Positions 1 through 8,569 are shown, numbered from the stretch's first letter. The stretch: DNA of 50,548 nucleotides from an uncultured Eubacteriales bacterium (GCA_900317515.1 ONHA01000018.1:1-50548), one strand, 5' to 3'. Numbers and translations are program-made. Notes: generated from the sequence alone by a model not told the origin.

Positions 1-819
1 CTTCCGGCAGAGGTTAAAGAAGCACGGGTTCTGCAGGTGAAGGATGATGCGTTCACGCTGAGTGCTTATCTCCCGGTACTGAGGGAAGCCGATCTGGACG
101 AACAGTCGGAATTGCCGAAGATAATTGACAGGACAGCGCAGAGCCTACGCTTTTTGAAGCAATACTTGTATGAGAATGCAGGCAGCGCATATCCGGATGC
201 CCTAATGGAAATACCGGCTTATTTCAAAATTGACAGAACTGTATTCGGTTATCGGACAGGCGATGAGCAGATTACCCTGCAATACAACGATGCTGGAACA
301 CATCGGGAATTCTTATACCTGCTTGCGCTGATTAACAGCAACGCCATCGGGTGGGAACAGATTGGTTATGCGTGGTACGTCGGCACCTGTATCGACCCTT
401 ATACCGAGATGCTGGATACGATTTTGATTGTTCCAGAGTTGCCCTACTATTCGCAGTGCATCGCCGGGGGTATCGATCCGGCGCAGATGAACGCTTCGGA
501 TTTTCGAATTGTTTATGACGCCTGTGCCAGAGTTTGCTTTGAAAAAGGATTGACCCACTGGGGAAGTTATTGCGAGAGTGCGCCAGTTACGTCGGAGTCA
601 GTTTTTACTCGAAATAACGCCAAAGAGCCTGGAGACACGATATTAAGTGCTTTCATGGCGGCATCATTCCTGGCTTGGCTGGATGAAGCTTATGGCTTTG
701 AACAGATCAGCCTCTTTTGCTTTGGACAGAAAAGCTTTGAGGAGGCCTTCGGGACAGACTTTCAGAGCGCATTTGACGCATGGCATGCCTGGATCGAACA
801 AACATATCCTCTCAAATAA
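1..819 (+). CDS. 3' part of a hypothetical protein, 5' end outside the window
   Basis: The reading frame is open from the first base of the window, so the gene probably starts upstream; a GTG at 37 is the only in-window start candidate and has no clear ribosome binding site. I do not recognise the family with certainty. The last ~50 residues (a helix beginning SFLAWLDEAYGFEQI, then EEAFGTDFQSAFDAWHAWI) resemble the end of gluzincin-type (peptidase MA-like) domains, where a bound-substrate helix is followed by 'F..AFG....F...W'. No HExxH zinc site is visible in the part present, so this is only an impression. Base composition is more AT-rich than the operons further right. Confidence 0.6.
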   Translation, partial: LPAEVKEARVLQVKDDAFTLSAYLPVLREADLDEQSELPKIIDRTAQSLRFLKQYLYENAGSAYPDALMEIPAYFKIDRTVFGYRTGDEQITLQYNDAGTHREFLYLLALINSNAIGWEQIGYAWYVGTCIDPYTEMLDTILIVPELPYYSQCIAGGIDPAQMNASDFRIVYDACARVCFEKGLTHWGSYCESAPVTSESVFTRNNAKEPGDTILSAFMAASFLAWLDEAYGFEQISLFCFGQKSFEEAFGTDFQSAFDAWHAWIEQTYPLK

Positions 820-881
820 AATGCTGCTATAACGATGGAGTGGCATTTACAGCTCGTTGACCTGTTTCCTCGCACGCGTTC

Positions 882-971
882 CGTGGATATGTTCCCAGCG
901 AACAGGTAAAACGTGGATATGTTCCCGGAGGCAAAAGAGCGAACAGGCAGCAGTCAGTGGACATGTTTCCC
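882..971 (+). repeat. cluster of short direct repeats like insertion-sequence terminal repeats
   Basis: CGTGGATATGTTCCC occurs at 882-896 and 912-926, and a variant GTGGACATGTTTCCC at 957-971, all in the same orientation. GCGAACAGG is repeated at 898-906 and 939-947. A further GACATGTTCCC lies at 2173-2183, beyond the next gene. Multiple short terminal repeats of this kind are known from IS21-type element ends, so this may be a remnant; no transposase gene is present and the assignment is inference. The rest of 820-1085 shows nothing I can name. Confidence 0.5.
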
Positions 972-1106
972 TGAACCAACGAGAAGTATGACTATCAATC
1001 TTATCTCCTCGTGCCATGTGGAGACCGTCTGTCTGCTGGCACGTTCCTGAAGGAAAAGGGCTGACAGTCGGAATTTCTACAGTAAATGGAAGGAGAATGG
1101 CTTACG

Positions 1107-2153
1107 ATGACCTCAGTGCCAATTAAACGGATCGCTGCCTCTGCAGTGATTCTTCCCATGATTCTTACGATCGGTATTCTTACAGGATGCTCCTCCCGGG
1201 CAGCAGATGAGCGGAACCCCGTACGGGTTTTGATTCTTCCGAAATTCGAAGTGGGCGATATGGCCGGAGATTTTCCCGGAGAAGCGCAGTGTTTCTATGA
1301 GGAATACCTTGAAGGAGGAGACACATACCATATTAACGGGACTCCCGGTACCATTGACCTCTATTACAAAGACGGCATTGCGCTGTGTCTTGCCGGACAG
1401 GGAAAGGTCGCTGCTGCCTTAAATACAGCGGCTGTCCTTTCGGACACGCGATTTGATTTCTCCGATGCCTATGTTCTGTCCGTCGGCTGCGCCGGTTCAG
1501 CGGAGGGGTATGGAATTCCGGGCGATGTCTGTGTGATTTCCGCCGCGGTCGACTATGACCTTGGGCATCAGGCGGATCCGCGGGAAACAGACAGCAGCTC
1601 CGAAACAACCTGGTTTCATGATGAGAGCTTTGACGACAGCGCCGTTGTCCGGCTCGATAAGGATCTGACCGACCGCGTGTACGCTCTGATAAAAGACATA
1701 CCTCTTGAGACAACAGATAACACCGAGAGATTCTTAAGAAGAGAATATCCGGAAGAGGCATGGGCTGACCGGCAGCCGCAGATCATGCGCGGCACATCAG
1801 TGACCGGCGATAATTTCTGGAAAGGCCAATATGACCATCAGAATGCCCTGCTGATCACGGAAACCTACGGATGCAGCGATCCGTATGCTGTTACGGAAAT
1901 GGAAGATGTTGCCGTCGGACTGGCGGTAAAACGTTTCGGAATGCTTGATCGGCTGATCATCCTGCGCACCGGGGTGAACATGGATGTGTTTCCGGACGGA
2001 GTGACACCCGAAATTCTGTGGGGGGCAGCATCCGATGATCATCTCGCATCGGAAGACAGCATGGAATCCGTAGATATTTTTGAAACAGCCATGCAGAATT
2101 GCTTTGCGGCAGGCAAGGTACTGATCGACGCTTTGCAGGAGGGTGCTCTTTAA
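1107..2153 (+). CDS. NUP-family (purine nucleoside permease-like) lipoprotein
   Basis: The mature part matches the NUP family (fungal 'purine nucleoside permease' and bacterial relatives), which has a nucleoside-phosphorylase-like fold: VRVLILPKFEVGDM near the start, then VLSVGCAGSAEGYGIPGDV, a conserved RGTSVTGDNFWKGQ-type segment and LRTGVNMD. A lipobox (ILTGC, Cys28 from the chosen start) predicts a surface-anchored lipoprotein. An in-frame ATG at 1086 exists, but AAGGAGA at 1090-1096 is spaced for the ATG at 1107, which also gives a normal signal peptide (VPIKRIAASAVILP...). The substrate is probably a nucleoside or base, but transport versus enzyme activity cannot be told. It sits alone, bracketed by IS-like short repeats (882-971 and 2173-2183), which hints at acquisition. 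Confidence 0.75.
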   Translation: MTSVPIKRIAASAVILPMILTIGILTGCSSRAADERNPVRVLILPKFEVGDMAGDFPGEAQCFYEEYLEGGDTYHINGTPGTIDLYYKDGIALCLAGQGKVAAALNTAAVLSDTRFDFSDAYVLSVGCAGSAEGYGIPGDVCVISAAVDYDLGHQADPRETDSSSETTWFHDESFDDSAVVRLDKDLTDRVYALIKDIPLETTDNTERFLRREYPEEAWADRQPQIMRGTSVTGDNFWKGQYDHQNALLITETYGCSDPYAVTEMEDVAVGLAVKRFGMLDRLIILRTGVNMDVFPDGVTPEILWGAASDDHLASEDSMESVDIFETAMQNCFAAGKVLIDALQEGAL

Positions 2154-2297
2154 TGACAGATTCCAGCTTATTGACATGTTCCCGCGTACTGGCGCAGGAT
2201 ACATGAAAGTGCAATGCAATCTTGATAATATATCCGTCACCGGGCATCTCCATCCAGCCCTTCAGGCAGCTGTCACATTGATCGGTGATGGTCCCTT

Positions 2298-2720
2298 CTA
2301 ATAATTCTCCCGATCTTCCAACATGATATTCAGCATCTGCCTCGGCGTTACGACATATGGTTTTTCCGGGAAATGTTTTATATTGCCGGTAACCAGGTAA
2401 GCATTCTCTTCTTTACGTTCTTCCATGACAACTTCATAAAAAACCCGGTCTTTCGGATCGGGGAGTTCAAGATCAAGTTCTTCCGCATCAACATAGAGGC
2501 CTCTTTGATGAAATGATGACAGGATGTCTTCGACCAGATCTGAGGGAAGATGAAACTTCGGACGTGACAGAACTTCCCGGTATTCCTTCTCAATTGCATT
2601 ATTCAGAACCGGCACGATCGGACCGTCGAATGCCAGGTCGATGATACTGCCCGGGACAGAGTGATGTTTGAGCATCGCTGAGACGAGGACATTGGTATCG
2701 ATTACTGCATAATATTTCAT
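2298..2720 (-). CDS. PIN-domain toxin of a toxin-antitoxin pair
   Basis: 140 residues. The N-terminal MKYYAVIDTNVLVSAML is the signature of PIN-fold ribonucleases (first catalytic Asp at residue 8), and the C-terminal LVTGNIKHFP is typical of the COG1569 'putative toxin, PIN family' group. PIN toxins cleave RNA using Mg2+ held by three or four acidic residues; the usual TGD motif here reads TGN, as in many COG1569 members. The antitoxin gene lies immediately upstream with a 5-nt gap, so the two are co-transcribed and antitoxin is made first. VapC-like is the closest label. The cellular RNA target cannot be predicted. Confidence 0.85.
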   Translation of the reverse strand: MKYYAVIDTNVLVSAMLKHHSVPGSIIDLAFDGPIVPVLNNAIEKEYREVLSRPKFHLPSDLVEDILSSFHQRGLYVDAEELDLELPDPKDRVFYEVVMEERKEENAYLVTGNIKHFPEKPYVVTPRQMLNIMLEDRENY

Positions 2721-2725
2721 AGCTG

Positions 2726-3004
2726 TTATTTCCTCGATTCAGCAATTTCGGCATTGATTTCATCCAATGACATATCAGAAATACCATACTCCTCGGCAAT
2801 CCGGCTTGCTCTCTGCAGTGCACGAATGCCCGGGTTTTGTTCTTCTTCCAGCTTCATGCTGAAGGGAATCCCATTTTCCTGATTCAGTCTGGACATGCAC
2901 ATCCGAAGATATGCCGGAAGTGAAAGTCCCAGCTTTTCAAGAATCTGAACAGATTTCAGTTTTTCCGTCTCTTCTGTTCGGAATTGAACCAGTGTGCTTG
3001 CCAT
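2726..3004 (-). CDS. RelB/DinJ-type ribbon-helix-helix antitoxin
   Basis: 92 residues from the ATG at 3004, chosen because GGAGGT lies 9 nt upstream; longer in-frame extensions have no such site. The N-terminal ASTLVQFRTEETEKLK and LGLSLPAYLRMCM segments are the beta-strand and helices of a RelB/DinJ ribbon-helix-helix dimer, followed by the usual GIPF motif. The acidic C-terminal tail should wrap and neutralise the PIN toxin encoded 5 nt downstream. Such antitoxins normally repress their own promoter, here the predicted one at 3051-3079. The pairing of a RelB/DinJ-type antitoxin with a COG1569 PIN toxin, rather than with RelE, is a mix-and-match combination. Confidence 0.88.
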   Translation of the reverse strand: MASTLVQFRTEETEKLKSVQILEKLGLSLPAYLRMCMSRLNQENGIPFSMKLEEEQNPGIRALQRASRIAEEYGISDMSLDEINAEIAESRK

Positions 3005-3050
3005 TTTCTTTACCTCCAATCGCAGTGAATGTGTCTTTTTTCTCAGCTTC

Positions 3051-3079
3051 AGTATATCACAGACGAACTTCGATTGCAA
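3051..3079 (-). promoter_or_regulatory. predicted promoter of the toxin-antitoxin operon
   Basis: Reading the minus strand: TTGCAA (3079-3074), 17-nt spacer, TATACT (3056-3051) preceded by TGA, an extended -10. It lies about 45 nt before the antitoxin ATG. The rest of 3080-3300 contains no gene I can support. Confidence 0.6.
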
Positions 3080-3304
3080 TCAGTTGATTACTTTTGACAT
3101 TAATCGTAAGCTGTTAAGGGCATCACGCAGGCGCTCCTGCCTAGCTTTTTTGTCAGCATGGTAGAAATAATCAGAAGCTCATGTTATTATAAAACCATAG
3201 GCTGATAATTCTATTTGAGTTTGCCGGATAGACTATCTTCCTGACCTGACAGTCAATAAGCATCACGGGTTTTCAGCCTTTTAAAAATCCCCCTGCGTAA
3301 GGTC

Positions 3305-3335
3305 TTGCTCGTGACGCTGCGTCATAAGCTATTCT
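3305..3335 (+). promoter_or_regulatory. MerR-type promoter with 19-bp spacer and central operator
   Basis: TTGCTC (3305-3310) and TATTCT (3330-3335) are separated by 19 bp, the over-long spacing characteristic of promoters activated by MerR-family proteins. The spacer contains the perfect palindrome GACGCTGCGTC (3313-3323). The site sits just upstream of the merR-like gene at 3359, so autoregulation is the simplest reading. The layout is seen directly; binding is inferred. Confidence 0.7.
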
Positions 3336-3358
3336 TAGCCTGAAGGAGGTGAAGCGCT

Positions 3359-4093
3359 GTGTCAAAATACACGACGGGAGAGATTGCAAAGCTATGCGGT
3401 GTCACAGTCCGAACGGTTCAGTACTATGATTCCAGGGGTATCCTGGTTCCGAGCGAACTTTCCGAGGGCGGAAGGCGTCTCTATTCGGAAGACGATGTAA
3501 AGCGCCTGAAGATCATATGCTTCCTGCGCGAAGCGGATCTGCCGATCGACGCCATTCATAAGCTCCTGAACGAAGAGCACCCCGAGAAAGTCATCTCGCT
3601 GCTGATCGAGCAGCAGGAGAAGGCCCTTTCAGAGGAGATCTCCCTGAAACGGGAAAAGCTGGATAAGCTCCGGGAGCTGAAAAACGGACTGAAAAACCAA
3701 AAAACATTCTCCCTCGAATCCATCGGTGACATAGCCGTAATCATGGAAAGTAGGAAAAAACTGAAGAAGATCCGTCTTTTGAGTGTCCTGACCGGGCTTC
3801 CGCTCACGGCCCTGCAATGGTTCTCCATCATCTTCTGGATCGTCAGGGGCGTCTGGTGGCCGTTCATCGTCTGGCTCCTCGCTGCAATCCCCTGGGGCGT
3901 CCTGTGGAGCCGTTACTATTTCAGGCATGTGAAATACATATGCCCGGAATGCCACGAGATATTCAGGCCCACGCTGAGGGAAGCATTTTTTGCAAATCAC
4001 ACGCCGACAGCCCGCAGGCTCACCTGCACCGCCTGCGGTCACAAGGGCTTTTGTGTCGAAGTCTGGGGAGGTAAGGAAAATGAACACATTTGA
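3359..4093 (+). CDS. MerR-family regulator with two membrane segments and a zinc-ribbon tail
   Basis: Residues 5-70 are a MerR winged helix-turn-helix (TTGEIAKLCGVTVRTVQYYD, GGRRLYSEDDV), then a charged coiled coil (~80-115). Two hydrophobic segments follow (~141-161 and 166-184). The tail holds two CxxC pairs (CPEC at 195-198 and CTAC at 223-226), a zinc-ribbon-like knuckle. Start is GTG with AAGGAGG 9 nt upstream. The last 14 nt overlap the YhfC-type gene, so the two are translationally coupled. A membrane-tethered transcription factor with a metal-binding tail could sense envelope or metal state directly. The palindrome inside its 19-bp-spacer promoter suggests self-control. Confidence 0.88.
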   Translation: MSKYTTGEIAKLCGVTVRTVQYYDSRGILVPSELSEGGRRLYSEDDVKRLKIICFLREADLPIDAIHKLLNEEHPEKVISLLIEQQEKALSEEISLKREKLDKLRELKNGLKNQKTFSLESIGDIAVIMESRKKLKKIRLLSVLTGLPLTALQWFSIIFWIVRGVWWPFIVWLLAAIPWGVLWSRYYFRHVKYICPECHEIFRPTLREAFFANHTPTARRLTCTACGHKGFCVEVWGGKENEHI

Positions 4094-4913
4094 AAACATT
4101 GTCATCGGCAGAGACAGCATACCGTCGCTCGGCATCACGGTCATCCTGATGATCGCGATCCCGGTCGTCTTCTCTCTTTACTGGTGCGTGAGGCATAAAA
4201 AGCAGATAAATATCCGCTGGCTGATCGCGGGCGCCGCAGGATTTATCATCTCGGCCCGCGTGCTCGAGCTCGGCGTACACTACTTCTGCATTATTGCGGA
4301 CAACCCGGTCTCCCGCTTCATTAACGGAAATACAGCCGCCTACGTCTTATACGGAGCCTCCATGGCGGGTGTCTTCGAGGAGTGCGGGCGGCATATCATC
4401 CTGAAGTATTTCATGAAAAAGAACCGCACCCGTGAAAATGCGGTCCTGTACGGAATCGGTCACGGCGGGATCGAGATCTTGTCGGTTCTTCTGCCTGCGA
4501 TGATCTCCTATCTGGTCGTCGCGGTGCTGTTCTCTCAGGGAGACCTGCAAAATGCTCTTAAGACCCTGAACATCACGGAGGAAACCGCCTCGGCAGCGCT
4601 TCCGGCGGTTATGGCCGCGGCCTCGTTTAACTACGCCGCAGCGGCCTTGAACGTCGCGGAGCGTCTGATTGCGATGTTCATCCATATCGGGTTTAGTGTC
4701 ATCGTATATTACGGCATTGAAAATAAAAAGAAGAGGTATCTCCCGCTGGCAATTATTCTTCATATGCTGGCGGACACCTTCGCAGCTCTCTATCAGAGAG
4801 GCGTCGTTCCGCTTCCGGCCGCCGAGGTATGGAGCGGCATCTGGATGATCGTGACCGTATTTATTGCCGTGAAACTGTACAGGCAGATGAAGAGCCCGTC
4901 TGCCCGGCTTTAA
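4080..4913 (+). CDS. YhfC-family intramembrane metalloprotease-like protein
   Basis: 277 residues from the ATG at 4080, which overlaps the MerR-type gene by 14 nt and has GGAGG about 9 nt upstream. It is polytopic with about seven hydrophobic segments. FEECGRH (~99-105), YGIGHGGIE (~124-132) and LHMLAD near the C terminus are the conserved glutamate/histidine motifs of YhfC proteins, which belong to the CPBP-like putative intramembrane metalloproteases. Substrate is unknown. Coupling to a membrane-anchored MerR regulator makes a regulatory circuit plausible, for example release of the regulator's DNA-binding domain, but that is conjecture. A strong hairpin terminator follows. Confidence 0.85.
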   Translation: MNTFENIVIGRDSIPSLGITVILMIAIPVVFSLYWCVRHKKQINIRWLIAGAAGFIISARVLELGVHYFCIIADNPVSRFINGNTAAYVLYGASMAGVFEECGRHIILKYFMKKNRTRENAVLYGIGHGGIEILSVLLPAMISYLVVAVLFSQGDLQNALKTLNITEETASAALPAVMAAASFNYAAAALNVAERLIAMFIHIGFSVIVYYGIENKKKRYLPLAIILHMLADTFAALYQRGVVPLPAAEVWSGIWMIVTVFIAVKLYRQMKSPSARL

Positions 4914-4914
4914 A

Positions 4915-4975
4915 TTTCCGGCGATCCGTTTCGCCGGAAATCATAAGGGGAGTCCGTCTGCCGGACTCCCCTTTT
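4915..4975. terminator. double hairpin, bidirectional terminator
   Basis: A perfect 10-bp stem (4915-4924 with 4931-4940) is followed by a perfect 12-bp stem (4945-4956 with 4962-4973) and a T-run on the plus strand. The A-rich 5' flank lets the second hairpin also serve the minus-strand protease gene ending at 5000. Confidence 0.85.
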
Positions 4976-4999
4976 TGTGCCTCCGTATTCTTTCCGTTT

Positions 5000-7351
5000 T
5001 TAATTCGCCGCCCTTCTTTTCAGCACAAGCAGCGCAATTCCGGCCAACAGGATCCACAAGAACACATTCGTCTCATCACCCGTATTCGCCGCAGGGCTCG
5101 TCCTTGCCGCTTTCTCTGCCGCGTTCGGTGCCGCTGCGGGTTGTTCGGGTGCCCGGGACGACGGGACGGGACCGGTGACGGTAACCGACGGTGTCGGGGT
5201 GACCGTTCCCGGCACGACGGTTTCCGGCGCTTTTGTCACAGCTTCACCGCTGCTTTCATCCGCTCCCGGAGTTTCCGGCACTTTTGTCACTTCCTCGCTT
5301 CCGCTCTCATCCGTGCCCGGATCTTCCGGTGTTTTTGTCACTTCCCCGCTTCCGCTCTCATCCGTCCCCGGATCCTCCGGCTCTTCATACGGCTCCGTGA
5401 ATACTTTTATCGGCCAGTTGTCGATTTTTAAGTCTCCGGCAAAGCTTGGCGGATTCTCCGGATACGGATATTGAGCAAGACCGCCGATCCGCTTGCTGTA
5501 CAGATAAGTCCACATCTCCTCTGTCATGGGTTCACCTATATCATCCCATTTGTATTCACCGTTTAAGTTATGATACAGAAAGCTTTCTCCGGGGTTTACA
5601 AGGGGAACTCCGTATACCAGAGAACCTTTAAGCCGCGAATTCTTTTTGCTGATCGCCTGACCAGCCGACACATTATAAGCCGGGTTGCCGGTTGCGGCAT
5701 CAAATATGTTCGTAACGACAACGCCCAGCCTTTCTCCGGCTTTCATTCGGAGAGGGGTCTCAAGCTCCATTCGATGGTAGCCCTCATACTCAAAATCTCC
5801 CTGTATGGTCCCCAGCAGTTCACCATCGTCCGGGTCAGATGCATCCTCATTCAGGCGGTACAATTCGGCCGATATACTCACCGGATAATCCGGTTCGGAC
5901 CAGACTCCGGAGTTAACTCTGATGCCGAGGGCGTTTACAAGCAAGTCGTGGTCGATCGGGTAAATATTTGCTTCCTTTATAATCCCGCCTTCCCTGCGGG
6001 TAAAGTAATACATTCCGTCCGTGATGCGGAACAGGTCATACTGAAGAGCATTTACAATGTCGTTGTTCGGGCTGAGATCAAATTCAAAAGTCTCCATATT
6101 GTCGAGCAGCGAATCATAATAGGACAGGTACAGATACCCGGTCGCTTTTCCCTCCTCATTTCGATAGCCGGTGACATTGTACGCCTCCGCCTTGGCGGTA
6201 CCGTCAGCAGCCGTCAGACCATCCGGGATGTAGTCTGTCTCGCTTCCCCAGCTGTTCTTCACGATCCAGGCACCATCCCCGGGAGGTGCGACGTTAAAAT
6301 TCTCCGCCGGGTAGGTATCATCCCAACCTATAATGCACATCATATGGTTGCTGCTACCATTACTTCTCGTATAAACAGCGCCGGTCTCTTTATTTAAAGA
6401 TCTGTTGCTCATTTCGGTGTCAAAAGCCACACCGTGCCCTCTCATAAGTTCACGCTTAACAACCTGAACTGACTCCGCGAAGACGTTTCTGTCTTCGTCA
6501 TCACTGTGGAAGAGATAATTGAATTCATTGGAATCCGTAAGAGTGTACAGTGAGCCTTTCATATAGTTCAGGAGACCGGAAGAATCCCTCTCCGGGACAG
6601 CCCACTCACCCTTTGTCTCCGCGTAGTAATCTCCCGCTTCCGTCTCGGCAAGAATAGCCGCATACTCCCTTTCCACATACTTCCGCAGTTCTTCATCACT
6701 GACGGAGTATACCGGATAGACGGCTCTGAGTTCATCAAAATAATTCTGACGCCACTCTTCCCCGCGTTCCAGGAGATAATCGTGCATCAGGGCTCCGCTG
6801 CTGTTCCGATAAGGAAAATCAGCCTCCGCCTGAGGCCCGATTCCGGAGGCAAACATGGAGGATGCTGCCCCGGATCTTCCTCCGGCTTTGTAGGGAATCG
6901 TGTCATCATCCGACTCGTCTATCCTGTAAACTCCTTCCCCGGCCTGGGACACGCTCACCTCTTCCGGAACGGCCTCCGCCGAGTACCATGACGTGAACTT
7001 CTCCGAGAGATCAATACCTGTCTCTTCATAGGTCTTTCCCATGGCAGACAGAATCGATGTCTCCGCTGCCGCAATCGATCCGAACACCCAGCACGTTCCC
7101 CATGGAGCCTGCTGCTTAACCGGGGTCACATAGCCGTAATCGCGCAGATCGAACCTCGCGGGCATCTCGCCATCCGCCGGGAAACCGCTTCCGGCTGCAT
7201 CGTCCTCTCCCGCACCGACCAACGTCATCTCTTCTGTTTCAAGGTCCTTAAGAGCTTCATTTTCGGCGTTCACGGTAAGCGGCATTGCCGCCGCAAGAAT
7301 CGCGGCTGATGCAAGCAGCGAGCATCCCTTTCTCAGAGCTTTCTTCATCAT
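5000..7351 (-). CDS. exported papain-family (C1A) cysteine protease, cell-wall or membrane anchored
   Basis: 783 residues with a signal peptide (1-29). Catalytic features of papain proteases are all present: oxyanion Gln81 and nucleophile Cys87 in QQAPWGTCWVF, His336 in SNHMMCIIGWDD, and Asn366 in VKNSWGS. A beta-rich region (~430-620) of the kind found beside clostridial C1A peptidases follows, then three 17-residue acidic/Thr-Pro repeats (659-709), a Pro/Thr/Ala-rich stalk and a C-terminal SPAANTGDE motif (~752-760) plus hydrophobic helix and KRR tail, resembling a non-canonical sortase signal. It acts outside the cell on peptides or proteins. The upstream minus-strand neighbour, 37 nt away, is a metallo-hydrolase lipoprotein, so they may be co-expressed. 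Confidence 0.9.
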   Translation of the reverse strand: MMKKALRKGCSLLASAAILAAAMPLTVNAENEALKDLETEEMTLVGAGEDDAAGSGFPADGEMPARFDLRDYGYVTPVKQQAPWGTCWVFGSIAAAETSILSAMGKTYEETGIDLSEKFTSWYSAEAVPEEVSVSQAGEGVYRIDESDDDTIPYKAGGRSGAASSMFASGIGPQAEADFPYRNSSGALMHDYLLERGEEWRQNYFDELRAVYPVYSVSDEELRKYVEREYAAILAETEAGDYYAETKGEWAVPERDSSGLLNYMKGSLYTLTDSNEFNYLFHSDDEDRNVFAESVQVVKRELMRGHGVAFDTEMSNRSLNKETGAVYTRSNGSSNHMMCIIGWDDTYPAENFNVAPPGDGAWIVKNSWGSETDYIPDGLTAADGTAKAEAYNVTGYRNEEGKATGYLYLSYYDSLLDNMETFEFDLSPNNDIVNALQYDLFRITDGMYYFTRREGGIIKEANIYPIDHDLLVNALGIRVNSGVWSEPDYPVSISAELYRLNEDASDPDDGELLGTIQGDFEYEGYHRMELETPLRMKAGERLGVVVTNIFDAATGNPAYNVSAGQAISKKNSRLKGSLVYGVPLVNPGESFLYHNLNGEYKWDDIGEPMTEEMWTYLYSKRIGGLAQYPYPENPPSFAGDLKIDNWPIKVFTEPYEEPEDPGTDESGSGEVTKTPEDPGTDESGSEEVTKVPETPGADESSGEAVTKAPETVVPGTVTPTPSVTVTGPVPSSRAPEQPAAAPNAAEKAARTSPAANTGDETNVFLWILLAGIALLVLKRRAAN
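5225..5377 (-). repeat. three 51-bp tandem repeats in the protease stalk
   Basis: Three in-frame 51-nt units encode 17-residue repeats of the pattern EDPGTDESGSGEVTKTP, the third more diverged. They form a flexible acidic spacer between the protease body and the anchor. Copy number could vary between strains. Confidence 0.85.
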
Positions 7352-7388
7352 ACAAATCCTCTTGTTTCCTCGTTAATTTTTTACCTTC

Positions 7389-8423
7389 CTACTCAAACAA
7401 AAATGCATTCGGTGCCGTGCGGAAATCATACGTAACGGCACCCCTCTCATGAAAATATACCTCAAGCTCGTCAGCCGTATACTTCTCCTCCGTCATGACC
7501 CACGACGGCGAGTCAAAAAATGCAGTTCTTCCGCCGACCGCATCGTAAAATGACGTCGGGAAGGAGTTGGTCCCGTGGTGGCCGGTCTGCACATACTCCG
7601 CTTTGAGCCTGTCCCCGTAATTCGCGATAAGGAAAGACCCGAGCGTGTCCGTGTGGGCGTCCCCCAGGATGAGCAGGCTGTCCTTCCGCCCGCTGATTTT
7701 CATGACCAGAGAGCAGTTGTTGGGGATGTCGTCCCCGTACATCTCCTCTCTCCCCGGGTCTCCGGCATTGAAGACCTCGACCGTGAGACCGTCCAGATCA
7801 AGCTCATCATCGGCGTGCAGGCGCTTTATGTCGGGGGCATTCTCCGCCAGCTGCAAAAACGCATCGAACGTCTCCGGCGTATCCCACTCATGGGCCACGG
7901 AGTAGAAGATGTCCCGGTCAAGGTTAGTGGTGTACACGTTTTCGATGGAGATGTCCCCCGGGTCCGCGTACACGGCGTTGAAGACCGACGCGTGATCCTT
8001 ATGAAAATGTGTGACAAACCACGCATTCACAACGCCCCCGTTTTCGCGGATCACGTCCCGGACGTGGGCTTCATTTTCCGGATTGCCTCCGTCGATCACG
8101 ATAAGGTATCCGTCCTCCTCATTGTGCAGCGTATAAAACATGCACTGAAGGCCCGACGTGTCGGCGTGCTGGGTCAGCGTCCACACTGCCCCGGTATCCT
8201 CCGGAGCCTCAGTCACCTCCGGCGGGATGTCGGCGGACTCTGTCGGCGTCCCGGTCGGCTCGGATTCCGGCTGCGAGGCCTCCTCCGTGGCCGCCGGCAC
8301 CGGAGACGAGAGCTCCGGAGCCGGCGTCTCCTTGGGTCTCCCGCATCCCGCAAGAAGGAGCATCGCTGCCGCCATGCCCATACAATATGCACCCTTCATT
8401 CCTCTATGCAAAAAATGTCTCAT
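7389..8423 (-). CDS. metallo-beta-lactamase-fold hydrolase, lipoprotein
   Basis: 344 residues. Lipobox LLAGC (Cys27) and a ~50-residue Pro/Glu/Thr-rich linker precede an MBL-fold domain. The metal motif THFHKDH (138-144) is the HxHxDH zinc site, with DGG (~111-113), GDAH and QTGHHG supplying further ligands. The arrangement resembles the stand-alone ComEC/Rec2-like MBL domains (phosphodiesterase-like) rather than true beta-lactamases. Located outside the membrane; substrate unknown. The alternative start Met9 is also possible. It lies 37 nt upstream of the papain-like protease on the same strand. Confidence 0.85.
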   Translation of the reverse strand: MRHFLHRGMKGAYCMGMAAAMLLLAGCGRPKETPAPELSSPVPAATEEASQPESEPTGTPTESADIPPEVTEAPEDTGAVWTLTQHADTSGLQCMFYTLHNEEDGYLIVIDGGNPENEAHVRDVIRENGGVVNAWFVTHFHKDHASVFNAVYADPGDISIENVYTTNLDRDIFYSVAHEWDTPETFDAFLQLAENAPDIKRLHADDELDLDGLTVEVFNAGDPGREEMYGDDIPNNCSLVMKISGRKDSLLILGDAHTDTLGSFLIANYGDRLKAEYVQTGHHGTNSFPTSFYDAVGGRTAFFDSPSWVMTEEKYTADELEVYFHERGAVTYDFRTAPNAFLFE

Positions 8424-8569
8424 GTCCGTCTTCCAATCCCGTTTTGTGAGTCGATTATATACAAGTCTGTATCTTTATTCTATCTGTTCCGGGAGTCTCT
8501 TACAAGTGGAAAATCAGCTTCCTTAAGGAGATGCCGCCCCTTCCGCCGGTGGCGGCCTCCGCGGACATG

